NCBI GenBank assembly: GCA_913020685.1
Contig: CAJWAY010000069.1
Coordinates: forward strand, 1-5,936
DNA length: 5,936 nucleotides
Reading direction: 5' to 3'
Source: an uncultured Flavobacteriaceae bacterium
GTDB taxonomy: Bacteria; Bacteroidota; Bacteroidia; Flavobacteriales; Flavobacteriaceae
Shown: positions 1 through 5,936 of the stretch, piece by piece
How positions within the stretch are numbered: position 1 is the first letter of the stretch
Layout of the letters: each line of letters opens with the position of its first letter
The notes under the pieces: model-generated
Databases searched by the model: none
Seen by the model: the letters and a program-made list of their open reading frames with translations, nothing else
Told to the model about the DNA's origin: nothing
Made by a program: the position numbers and the translations under genes

Positions 1-271
1 CTACAGTGGTTTTCTTAGCTACAGTGGTTTTCTTGGCCGCAGTGGTTTTCTTGGCCGCAGTGGTTTTCTTGGCTGCAGTTTTTTTCTTGGCTACAGTAGT
101 TTTCTTGGCTGCAGTGGTTTTCTTGGCTACAGTAGTTTTCTTGGCTGCAGTGGTTTTCTTGGCTTCAGTGGTTTTCTTTGATGCAGTAGTTCTTTTTGGG
201 GCGACTTTTTTTGGTGCTTCAACTTTTGGAGTTGTCATATTTTTTGTTGAAGTAGTTTTTTTTTCAGCCAT
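1..271 (-). CDS. Lysine-rich AKKTT-hexad repeat protein, histone H1-like (partial, 3' end outside window)
   Basis: Reading the minus strand from ATG at 271-269 gives 90 residues with no stop before the window edge. The protein starts MAEKKTTSTKNMTTPKVEAP, continues with a Pro/Lys-rich bridge (about residues 15-26), then ten hexads of the form AKKTT[A/V/E] up to the edge. It is strongly basic, lacks hydrophobic segments and should be disordered. Such Lys/Ala/Thr tails occur in bacterial histone H1-like (Hc1-type) nucleoid proteins, where they bind nucleic acid through charge; that role is inferred here. Because the end is missing, this could instead be a basic N-terminal extension on a folded domain, as some Bacteroidetes proteins have. 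ATG 271 is chosen because it opens the basic sequence; a second in-frame ATG (residue 12) is less likely. The gene lies 151 bases downstream of cmk and has its own consensus promoter and leader hairpin, so it is probably transcribed separately. The real frame is supported by the repeat coding for a simple, soluble, repeat-preserving peptide. Confidence 0.75.
   Translation of the reverse strand, partial: MAEKKTTSTKNMTTPKVEAPKKVAPKRTTASKKTTEAKKTTAAKKTTVAKKTTAAKKTTVAKKKTAAKKTTAAKKTTAAKKTTVAKKTTV
2..181 (-). repeat. Ten tandem 18-bp units encoding AKKTT[A/V/E] hexads
   Basis: Ten consecutive 18-base units run from 181 down to 2 and continue at the window edge. On the plus strand the unit is close to TGCAGTGGTTTTCTTGGC. 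Each unit encodes one hexad; the sixth residue alternates Ala (GCA/GCG) and Val (GTA), with one Glu in the unit at 164-181, where Ser also replaces the first Ala. The unit at 74-91 reads AKKKTA. A higher-order 36-base copy is exact: 92-127 equals 128-163. The units 38-55 and 56-73 are also identical to each other. Because the unit is a multiple of three, gain or loss of copies keeps the frame. Confidence 0.95.
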
Positions 272-290
272 GGCTGTAAGAAAATTTGTA

Positions 291-326
291 TTCTGTTGTT
301 CGGGAAATTTAATCGAAACAACAGAA
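291..326 (-). promoter_or_regulatory. Perfect 10-bp inverted repeat in the leader of the hexad-repeat gene
   Basis: TTCTGTTGTT (291-300) pairs perfectly with AACAACAGAA (317-326). After a one-base bulge (A316), two further C-G pairs (301-302 with 314-315) close an 11-base loop. On the minus strand the hairpin lies about 20 bases before the ATG at 271 and downstream of the promoter at 381-411, so it would be in the 5' untranslated leader. It is not followed by a T-run on either strand, which argues against an intrinsic terminator. It could be an RNA structure controlling translation or stability, or a DNA operator; the sequence does not distinguish these. Confidence 0.6.
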
Positions 327-380
327 GGTGTTAATATGATTTTAATTACCTTATTATTTCCCTACCAATTTAAGAGTTGG

Positions 381-411
381 CAAATTTAACATGAATATCT
401 TTATTAACAAA
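381..411 (-). promoter_or_regulatory. Bacteroidetes-type promoter TTTG-N19-TAAATTTG for the hexad-repeat gene
   Basis: On the minus strand TTTG (411-408) is followed after 19 bases by TAAATTTG (388-381). This is a full match to the Bacteroidetes primary-sigma consensus, a -33 TTTG and a -7 TAnnTTTG about 20 bases apart. It begins 12 bases beyond the cmk stop codon and points at the gene starting at 271, giving an expected leader of about 100 bases. It would let the repeat gene be transcribed independently of lon-cmk. Start-site position is inferred. Confidence 0.7.
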
Positions 412-422
412 CATTTAAAAAT

Positions 423-1094
423 TTATTTAGAATCTATTTTTTCCACCAAACAATCAAATACTTCATCTGGTGTATCCTCAGAAGTGTCAATTTCAAGAGC
501 ATCATTTGCTTTAAGAAGTGGTGCAATATCTCTTCCAATATCAGTTTTATCACGGTGAATTAGATTATTCAAAACTTCATCATATGTAATTTCATGACCC
601 TGGTTTACGAGCTCCTTATAGCGTCTTCGCGCCCTTACCTCAGGGCGAGCAGTAAAAAAGAATTTATGGTCTGCGTTGGGAAAAACTATTGTACCAATAT
701 CTCTTCCATCCATCACCAAACCGTTTTCATTTAACATTTGACGCTGTTGATGAAGTAAAAACTTTCTGACTACAGGCAATGCAGCTATACTACTGACATG
801 GTCAGATACTCTTGGGAGTCTGATTTTATCGGAAATATTTTCTCCATTTAAAAAAAAAGATCGTTTATCGGATTCGAACTTAAAGGTTAGATTTTTAAGT
901 GCACTCTCTAGAGCTAATTGATCAAAATAGTTGTCTTTTAAAAAGCCTCCATCCAGAGCAAAAAGTGTGACCGCCCTATACAAAGCACCTGAATCTATAA
1001 AAGTTAAATTATAATGCAGGGAAAGCATTTTGGCCAAAGTGCTTTTCCCTGTTGAGGCATAACCATCAATGGCTATAACTTTATTTGAATTCAA
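423..1094 (-). CDS. cmk: (d)CMP kinase (cytidylate kinase)
   Basis: A 223-residue cytosolic kinase that transfers phosphate from ATP to CMP or dCMP in pyrimidine nucleotide salvage and supply. The length fits the family (about 225). Visible motifs: P-loop GYASTGKST (residues 11-19); nucleotide-site D34-S35-G36 with LYRAV (38-42); the CMP-kinase signature MDGRDIGT (128-135); lid-region arginines in RPEVRARRR (150-158); and RDKTDIGRD (181-189), where R181, D185 and R188 are family-typical. The start is TTG at 1094-1092: an in-frame stop lies two codons upstream (1100-1098), the next ATG is at residue 23 beyond the P-loop, and no ATG or GTG lies between, so TTG is the only start that keeps the ATP site. 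No Shine-Dalgarno is visible. The TTG overlaps the lon TGA (TTGA), so translation is probably coupled to lon and the two genes form an operon. Function is secure from the motifs. Confidence 0.95.
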   Translation of the reverse strand: MNSNKVIAIDGYASTGKSTLAKMLSLHYNLTFIDSGALYRAVTLFALDGGFLKDNYFDQLALESALKNLTFKFESDKRSFFLNGENISDKIRLPRVSDHVSSIAALPVVRKFLLHQQRQMLNENGLVMDGRDIGTIVFPNADHKFFFTARPEVRARRRYKELVNQGHEITYDEVLNNLIHRDKTDIGRDIAPLLKANDALEIDTSEDTPDEVFDCLVEKIDSK

Positions 1095-3556
1095 GGACTA
1101 TGGTTTTTAAATTTTTTCGGATAGAGTACTTTTTTTGAAAGTATTGCAATATCAAGCACTTCTTTCATTTCTCTGAGATAGTGGAATGTTAAACCCTTCA
1201 AATATTTTTCATTGATTTGATCAATATCCTTTTTGTTGTCTTTGCACAAAATAATTTCTTTGATTTTAGATCTTTTTGCGGCAAGGATCTTCTCTTTTAT
1301 TCCTCCCACAGGCAAAATTTTTCCCCTAAGGGTAATTTCACCTGTCATCGCAAGATTATTTTTTACCCTTTTTTGGGTGAAAAGTGATACTAATGAAGTG
1401 AGCATTGTAATTCCTGCACTGGGTCCGTCCTTTGGTGTGGCACCCTCTGGAACATGTATATGGACATTATAATTTTCGAAAACAAAATGTTCTAGACCCA
1501 AAAAGACTTTATTGGATTTAATAAACTCCATGGCAATAGTAGCTGACTCTTTCATAACCTTACCCAAGTTTCCAGTAATTGTAAGCAATCCTTTTCCATC
1601 CGAAATTGCAGACTCAATAAAAAGAATATCTCCACCCACTGAGGTCCAGGCTAAACCTGTTACTACTCCAGCCACGTGATTGTTTTCATAGACCTCACGG
1701 TGTACCTTTTCAGGCCCCAAAATTTCAACCAAATCGTCTGGTGTAGGTTTAATTTTGTAATCCTCGTCCATTGCAATTGACTTGGCAGCATAGCGAACTA
1801 CCTTTGCAACCTGTTTCTCAAGCCCTCTAACTCCAGACTCTCTTGTATATCCATCTACTATTTTATCAAATATTGACTTATTAAGGGTCAATTGTTTATT
1901 TTTTAAACCATGTTCCTTAAGCTGTTTGGGGAGTAGATGTCTTTTTGCAATGGCCGACTTTTCTTCCAGAGTGTAACCTGAAATATTAATAATTTCCATT
2001 CGATCCCGAAGGGCAGGATGGATGGGTGAAAGGCTATTGGCGGTAGCAACAAACATGACTTTAGATAAATCATATCCCATCTCTAGAAAATTATCATAAA
2101 AGGCAGTATTTTGTTCGGGATCTAATACCTCAAGAAGTGCAGCAGAAGGATCCCCTTGTAAACCAGTGCTGACCTTGTCAATTTCATCCAAAACAAAAAC
2201 AGGATTTGATTTACCAGCTTTTTTTAAACTTTGAATTATACGACCAGGAAGGGCACCAATGTATGTTTTACGATGCCCCCTGATTTCTGCTTCGTCACGC
2301 ATACCGCCCAGAGAAATTCTGACATATGATCTTCCCAAAGCCTCAGCGATTGATTTTCCTAAAGAGGTTTTACCAACACCGGGGGGACCAAACAAACACA
2401 ATATGGGAGACTTCATATCATTACGTAATTTTAAAACAGCCAAATACTCTATGATTCGCTTTTTGACATCCTCTAAGCCAAAATGATCTCGGTCTAGTAT
2501 CTTTTGAGCTTTTATTAAGTCAAATTTATCCTCTGAAAATTCGTTCCATGGCAGATCAAGAAAAAGATCCAAATAATTTCTTTGGACAGAATACTCAGCC
2601 ACCTGGGGATTCATACGCTGTAACTTAGTCAACTCTTTTTCAAATCGGGCACTAACAGCATTATCCCATTTTTTTTCCTGGGAGCGTAAACGCATTTCTT
2701 CAACCTCTTGCTCAAAAGAAACCACTCCTAGCTCCTCTTGGATGGTTTTCATCTGCTGATTGAGATAATATTCTCTTTGTTGTTGATCCAGATCTGTCCT
2801 CACCTTGGATTGAATATCGTTCTTTAATTCTAATTTTTGGTATTCAACATTCATCAATTTTAGACATTCAATTGCACTCTCTTGAAGATCTAAGATGGAG
2901 AGTACCCTTTGCTTTTCTTCAGCAGATAGATTCATGTTTGAAGAAACAAAATTGATCAAAAAGGCATGACTATGAATATTCTTTATTGCGAAAGATGCTT
3001 CTGATGGGATATTCGGATTTTCATGAATAATTTTTAAAGACATATCCTTAATAGAATCAATAATTGCTTTAAACTCTGAATTGTCTTTAGATGGAAAAGT
3101 TTCCTTTACTGGCTTAATTGAAGCCTTTAAATATGGTTCTAGTGTGTTTATGCTTTGTATTTCAAACCTTCTTTTACCCTGGATTATAACTGTGGTATTT
3201 CCATCTGGCATTTTAAGAACACGAAGTATTTGTGCAACTGTTCCTAGTGAAAATAAGTCAGAGGGTGAAGGGTTTTCGATATTTTGATCCTTTTGAGCAA
3301 CGACCCCAATTATTTTGTCTGATTTGTTAGCATCTTTAATTAATTGAATCGATTTGTCTCTTCCAACAGTTATGGGGATAACGACTCCTGGAAAAAGGAC
3401 CGTATTTCTGAGTGGGAGGATGGCTACCTCTCTTGGTAATTCCTCATTTCTTAATGCTTCCTCGTCTTCAGGAGTGAGCAACGGAATAAGCTCCGCCTCA
3501 GTTTCAATTTCCTGAAGTGTCAAATTGTCAAATGATGTAAATATAGATTTGGCCAT
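1091..3556 (-). CDS. lon: ATP-dependent Lon protease (endopeptidase La, S16 family)
   Basis: An 821-residue cytosolic AAA+ protease that unfolds and degrades misfolded and selected regulatory proteins. It is somewhat longer than the E. coli enzyme (784), mainly from an acidic N-terminal extension of about 40 residues. Domains in order: LON substrate-binding domain (about 44-245, opening with AILPLRNTVLFPG); helical linker with EYYLNQQMKTIQEELG (about 261-280); AAA+ module with Walker A GPPGVGKT (390-397, K396) and Walker B FVLDEID including D457 and E458; C-terminal S16 protease domain with DGPSAG carrying catalytic S713 and GGIKEK carrying catalytic K756. The Ser-Lys spacing of 43 equals that of E. 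coli S679/K722. All catalytic residues are present, so it should be active. ATG 3556 opens the frame after a gap that holds a candidate promoter. It is followed directly by cmk with a 4-base overlap. Confidence 0.98.
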   Translation of the reverse strand: MAKSIFTSFDNLTLQEIETEAELIPLLTPEDEEALRNEELPREVAILPLRNTVLFPGVVIPITVGRDKSIQLIKDANKSDKIIGVVAQKDQNIENPSPSDLFSLGTVAQILRVLKMPDGNTTVIIQGKRRFEIQSINTLEPYLKASIKPVKETFPSKDNSEFKAIIDSIKDMSLKIIHENPNIPSEASFAIKNIHSHAFLINFVSSNMNLSAEEKQRVLSILDLQESAIECLKLMNVEYQKLELKNDIQSKVRTDLDQQQREYYLNQQMKTIQEELGVVSFEQEVEEMRLRSQEKKWDNAVSARFEKELTKLQRMNPQVAEYSVQRNYLDLFLDLPWNEFSEDKFDLIKAQKILDRDHFGLEDVKKRIIEYLAVLKLRNDMKSPILCLFGPPGVGKTSLGKSIAEALGRSYVRISLGGMRDEAEIRGHRKTYIGALPGRIIQSLKKAGKSNPVFVLDEIDKVSTGLQGDPSAALLEVLDPEQNTAFYDNFLEMGYDLSKVMFVATANSLSPIHPALRDRMEIINISGYTLEEKSAIAKRHLLPKQLKEHGLKNKQLTLNKSIFDKIVDGYTRESGVRGLEKQVAKVVRYAAKSIAMDEDYKIKPTPDDLVEILGPEKVHREVYENNHVAGVVTGLAWTSVGGDILFIESAISDGKGLLTITGNLGKVMKESATIAMEFIKSNKVFLGLEHFVFENYNVHIHVPEGATPKDGPSAGITMLTSLVSLFTQKRVKNNLAMTGEITLRGKILPVGGIKEKILAAKRSKIKEIILCKDNKKDIDQINEKYLKGLTFHYLREMKEVLDIAILSKKVLYPKKFKNHSP

Positions 3557-3622
3557 ACATCCTAATTATGTCAAAGTGTCATACTAAGTAGAATCTAAAC
3601 TTTGTTTTTCTACATTATCTTA

Positions 3623-3653
3623 CAAATTGAATTTTTATTTTAAATATGTTCAA
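3623..3653 (-). promoter_or_regulatory. Candidate promoter for lon-cmk (TTG-N20-TCAATTTG)
   Basis: In the 124-base gap between the transporter stop (3681) and the lon start (3556), the minus strand reads TTG (3653-3651), 20 bases, then TCAATTTG (3630-3623). This differs from the Bacteroidetes -7 consensus TAnnTTTG at one fixed position. The leader to the lon ATG would be about 60 bases. The gap is AT-rich, so a chance match is possible. No CIRCE-like heat-shock operator was seen. Confidence 0.35.
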
Positions 3654-3680
3654 TTCTTATGCCAATTGTGAAATTTATAT

Positions 3681-5015
3681 TTATTTTCCTTTATGATTGT
3701 TGGGAATACGAGATAAAAGTAATGCGCCAGCGAGAAAAAGAATAATAAATAATAATATAGCATTTCGCATACTTCCTGTAATTTGGTCAATGGAACCAAA
3801 AATCACCATCCCTAAAACGATACCTACCTTCTCTGTTACATCATAAAAACTAAAAAAAGAAGTCGTTTCTTTAGTTTTAGGAATAAATTTCGAGTAAGTG
3901 GACCTAGATAAAGCTTGAATTCCTCCCATTACCAGTCCAACCCCTGCAGCTGCAATATAGAATTCCATAGGGCTTTTGATAAAAAAAGCGAAAACACATA
4001 GTAGGGCCCATATAAAATTGACGACCACTAAAGTAGATATATTGCCAAACCTTTTCGAAGCTACTGCAGTGGCATATGCCCCAAAAATAGCGACGATTTG
4101 AATCAACATGATGCTAACTATCAAGCCAATTGTTTTTTGTTGACTGCTCGTCCACTTGATTTCTTGTTCCCCAAAATAAGCAGCAATTAAAATAACAGTT
4201 TGTAGGGCAGTGCTGTAAACGAAAAAAGCTGGGAGGAATTTTTTTAGATTGGGAAGTTCATCCAATTGATACCACACTTTTCTAAGCTCTAAAAAACCAT
4301 TCCAAAAAATATCTTTTGTGACTCTACCTTCACTGTTTCCTTTTGGTAAATGATAGAATGCATATTGGCTGAATAAAGCCCACCAAACACCTACTGTTAT
4401 AAAAGAATATTTCATCGCCTTGATGGACGATTCCAATGGTGTACCCGTAATTCCAAACCAATCAGGTTGTAAGACCATTGAAAGGTTTAAAATCAATAAT
4501 AAAATACTTCCTATATAACCCATAGAGAAACCCCTTGCACTGGTAAAATCTAACTGATCGGGATGGGCAATATCTGGTAAATATGAATTGTAAAATACTA
4601 AGCTTCCCCAGAAACCTATTAATGCAAGAAAATAAAAAAACATCCCTGTGTAAATACTATTCAATTCAAAAAAATAAAGCCCTATACAAGAAATGGATCC
4701 AGTATAGACAAAAATTTTCATGAATCGTTTTTTGTTTCCTATATAATCTGCTATTCCTGAAAGTAATGGAGAATTAAAGGCTACAACAGTAAAGGCCATG
4801 GCAGTTACAAAACTGATTAGAGCTGTATTTTTAAAGTCGTAACCCAAAAACTCGATTTTACCAATGTCTTGAGATATCGTACTATAGTAAATAGGAAAAA
4901 TGGTAGAACTGATAACCAGTGGATATACGGAATTAGCCCAATCATAGGAAGCCCATGCATTTAGTAATTTGGAATTTCCTTTTTCCAATCTATTTTTTCT
5001 TTTCATTGCTTCCAT
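3681..5015 (-). CDS. MFS transporter, UMF1 / Atg22-like family
   Basis: A 444-residue inner-membrane protein with about 12 hydrophobic segments and a cytoplasmic central loop (about 225-260). The N-terminal signature AWASYDWANS (20-29) marks the UMF1 / Atg22-like branch of the major facilitator superfamily. Other supporting motifs are the MFS motif A-like GIADYIGNKK (87-96) after the second membrane segment, FYNSYLPDIA (141-150), ARGFSMGYIGS (160-170), GGIQALSRS (364-372) and SFFSFYDVTEKVG (386-398), the last two lying in the second half as usual for this family. Yeast Atg22 exports amino acids from the vacuole, but bacterial members are mostly uncharacterised, so no substrate is assigned. 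ATG 5015 gives the longest form; ATG at residue 4 (5006) is an equally possible start, preceded by GGAAG at short spacing. The gene is divergent from msrB, and lon follows on the same strand after 124 bases, probably as a separate unit. Confidence 0.88.
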   Translation of the reverse strand: MEAMKRKNRLEKGNSKLLNAWASYDWANSVYPLVISSTIFPIYYSTISQDIGKIEFLGYDFKNTALISFVTAMAFTVVAFNSPLLSGIADYIGNKKRFMKIFVYTGSISCIGLYFFELNSIYTGMFFYFLALIGFWGSLVFYNSYLPDIAHPDQLDFTSARGFSMGYIGSILLLILNLSMVLQPDWFGITGTPLESSIKAMKYSFITVGVWWALFSQYAFYHLPKGNSEGRVTKDIFWNGFLELRKVWYQLDELPNLKKFLPAFFVYSTALQTVILIAAYFGEQEIKWTSSQQKTIGLIVSIMLIQIVAIFGAYATAVASKRFGNISTLVVVNFIWALLCVFAFFIKSPMEFYIAAAGVGLVMGGIQALSRSTYSKFIPKTKETTSFFSFYDVTEKVGIVLGMVIFGSIDQITGSMRNAILLFIILFLAGALLLSRIPNNHKGK

Positions 5016-5063
5016 TAAGAAATTGGCACAATTTATGAATTCATTTGTTTTGAGTTTGGGTAA

Positions 5064-5095
5064 TGTGTTTATTTTTTAAATATCGATTACCTTTA
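5064..5095 (+). promoter_or_regulatory. Weak candidate promoter for the msrB pair (TGTG-N20-TACCTTTA)
   Basis: Within the 109-base divergent gap (5016-5124), TGTG (5064-5067) precedes TACCTTTA (5088-5095) by 20 bases. Each element departs from the Bacteroidetes consensus (TTTG; TAnnTTTG) by one base. The second element lies 29 bases before the msrB ATG. No matching element for the divergent transporter was found on the other strand. The assignment is tentative. Confidence 0.25.
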
Positions 5096-5124
5096 GCTTA
5101 TAATTTAACCTCTAAATAATGTAG

Positions 5125-5607
5125 ATGAGAAACAAGTTTCTATTTTTAATCTCACTTGTTCTGATAAGCTGTAACGGGGTTTCCCAACAAAAGAAATCCA
5201 AAGAGGACAAAAACTATTCTGTAAATAAAACCGATCAAGAATGGAAAAAGGAACTTCCAAAAATGTCTTATCTGGTGCTCAGAAAAGCAGCAACTGAATA
5301 TCCCTTTACAGGTAAATACAACAATCATAAAGCAGAGGGGACATATACATGTGCGGGTTGTAATACACCGCTGTATAAATCGGAAAACAAATATGATTCC
5401 AAGTGCGGATGGCCTTCATTTGATCGTGCATTAGAATCCAAAATTGAATATGATGTTGATTATAAGTTGGGATATGCCAGAACAGAACTCAAGTGCAATA
5501 GATGTGGTGGGCACTTGGGACATGTTTTCAACGACGGCCCGAAAGAAACTACAGGAAAAAGACATTGTATCAACTCTGCTGCACTAAACTTTGTACCCCA
5601 TGAGTAA
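5125..5607 (+). CDS. msrB: Lipoprotein peptide-methionine (R)-S-oxide reductase MsrB
   Basis: A 160-residue enzyme that reduces methionine-R-sulfoxide in oxidised proteins. Residues 1-16 form a type II signal peptide: positive MRNK, hydrophobic FLFLISLVL, lipobox LISC with C16 as the lipid-modified residue. The mature protein should be anchored facing the periplasm. No Asp follows the cysteine and the residues after it do not resemble known flavobacterial surface-export signals, so outer-membrane inner-leaflet placement is the simplest guess. After a short Lys-rich linker, the MsrB domain runs from about 37 to 158. Zinc cysteines are C76xxC79 and C124xxC127; C94 in CGWPSF is the likely resolving cysteine; C148 in RHCINSAAL is the catalytic cysteine; GGHLGHVFNDGP (128-139) is family-typical. 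The domain is complete. The stop overlaps the start of a second msrB by 8 bases. No Shine-Dalgarno is visible; ATG 5125 is required for the signal peptide. Confidence 0.95.
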   Translation: MRNKFLFLISLVLISCNGVSQQKKSKEDKNYSVNKTDQEWKKELPKMSYLVLRKAATEYPFTGKYNNHKAEGTYTCAGCNTPLYKSENKYDSKCGWPSFDRALESKIEYDVDYKLGYARTELKCNRCGGHLGHVFNDGPKETTGKRHCINSAALNFVPHE

Positions 5608-5936
5608 AAAAAATAAATATCCTGTCGAAAAATCAGAAAAAGCTTGGAAAGAAAAGCTCAGCCCCGAGGAATATTTTATTCTCCGTGAGAAAGGCACGGA
5701 GTCCCCTTTTACAGGCAAGTTCAATGATCACTATGAAAAAGGAACCTATCTGTGTAAAGGTTGTGGATCTCCCCTTTATGAAAGCGATAGTAAATTTGAC
5801 AGCCATTGTGGTTGGCCAAGTTATGACCAATCCATCGAAGGATCATTAGAATTGATCCCAGACCACTCAGGCGGAATGCATAGAACAGAAATTGTATGTG
5901 CCAATTGTGGAGGACATCAAGGTCATGTTTTTAATG
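5600..5936 (+). CDS. msrB: Second peptide-methionine (R)-S-oxide reductase MsrB, cytoplasmic (partial, 3' end outside window)
   Basis: An open frame from ATG 5600 (MSKKNKYPVEKSEKAWKEKL) runs 112 codons to the window edge without a stop. It has no signal peptide, so it should act in the cytoplasm on methionine-R-sulfoxide. Visible motifs are SPFTGKFNDH (35-44), zinc cysteines C52xxC55 and C100xxC103, CGWPSYD (70-76) with C70 as likely resolving cysteine, and GGHQGHVFN (104-112). The catalytic cysteine, expected around residue 124, lies beyond the window. Aligned by hand without gaps to residues 40-136 of the upstream lipoprotein MsrB, 51 of 97 positions are identical (about 53 percent), so the two are paralogues but not a recent duplication. 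Gln replaces the more usual Leu in GGHxGHVF, probably harmless. The 8-base overlap with the upstream gene suggests a bicistronic message with coupled translation. Confidence 0.92.
   Translation, partial: MSKKNKYPVEKSEKAWKEKLSPEEYFILREKGTESPFTGKFNDHYEKGTYLCKGCGSPLYESDSKFDSHCGWPSYDQSIEGSLELIPDHSGGMHRTEIVCANCGGHQGHVFN

Noticed and set aside
2..181. Tandem repeat considered as a CRISPR array or other non-coding satellite
   Set aside because: Units are 18 bp with no spacers and keep an open frame with protein-level periodicity.
6..389. Plus-strand open frame of VVFLAA-type repeats resembling a membrane protein
   Set aside because: It is the antisense reading of the minus-strand AKKTT repeat; the hydrophobic pattern is an artefact of Lys/Thr codons, and it runs on through the hairpin and promoter region of the real gene.
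1040..1062. Cmk P-loop GYASTGKST looks different from the common GPSGSGKS form
   Set aside because: The essential GxxxxGKST residues are intact and this kind of variation is normal among Bacteroidetes Cmk proteins.
1233..3287. Three short plus-strand frames (1233-1472, 2259-2486, 3081-3287)
   Set aside because: All are antisense to well-conserved parts of lon and show no recognisable motifs.
3625..3655. Inverted repeat AATTGAA / TTCAATT in the lon upstream gap, overlapping the candidate promoter elements
   Set aside because: Only 7 bp of AT-rich pairing around a 17-base loop; expected by chance in this composition, and there is no GC-rich stem for a terminator.
5099..5104. TATAAT before msrB as a sigma-70 -10 box
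   Set aside because: Bacteroidetes primary sigma does not rely on the TATAAT consensus, no suitable -35 partner is present, and such hexamers are common in AT-rich gaps.
5633..5830. Minus-strand open frame of 65 codons
   Set aside because: It lies antisense inside the second msrB, whose reading frame has clear MsrB motifs.

Overview
The window is a compact, AT-rich chromosomal segment that looks like Bacteroidota, most likely Flavobacteriia. The reasons are the low GC, the absence of Shine-Dalgarno motifs before nearly every start, a Bacteroidetes-type promoter (TTTG, 19 bp, TAnnTTTG) in one gap, and the flavobacterial flavour of the Lon and UMF1/Atg22-like transporter sequences. This assignment is inference from sequence character only.

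Layout, left to right. Positions 1-271 (minus strand) hold the first 90 codons of a lysine/threonine/alanine-rich protein built from AKKTT[A/V] hexads; its 3' end lies outside the window. The 151-base gap that follows (272-422) holds a consensus promoter and a 10-bp hairpin, both placed to serve this gene. Next comes a minus-strand pair: lon (1091-3556), then cmk (423-1094), with the lon stop and a TTG cmk start overlapping as TTGA. A 124-base gap holds a weaker candidate promoter for lon-cmk. A minus-strand MFS transporter of the UMF1 type (3681-5015) follows. After a 109-base divergent gap, two consecutive msrB genes read on the plus strand (5125-5607 and 5600 to the window end), overlapping by 8 bases. 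The first has a lipoprotein signal and the second has none.

Functionally this is mainly housekeeping and stress maintenance. Lon degrades damaged proteins, Cmk recycles CMP/dCMP, and the two MsrB enzymes repair methionine-R-sulfoxide, probably in two compartments (envelope and cytoplasm). The transporter's substrate is not evident. No mobile elements, CRISPR arrays, tRNAs or rRNAs were seen, and no geneless stretch exceeds 300 bases. I see no convincing new multi-gene system. The most noteworthy items are the recently expanded hexad-repeat gene with its structured leader, the TTG-coupled lon-cmk junction, and the overlapping envelope/cytoplasm msrB pair.
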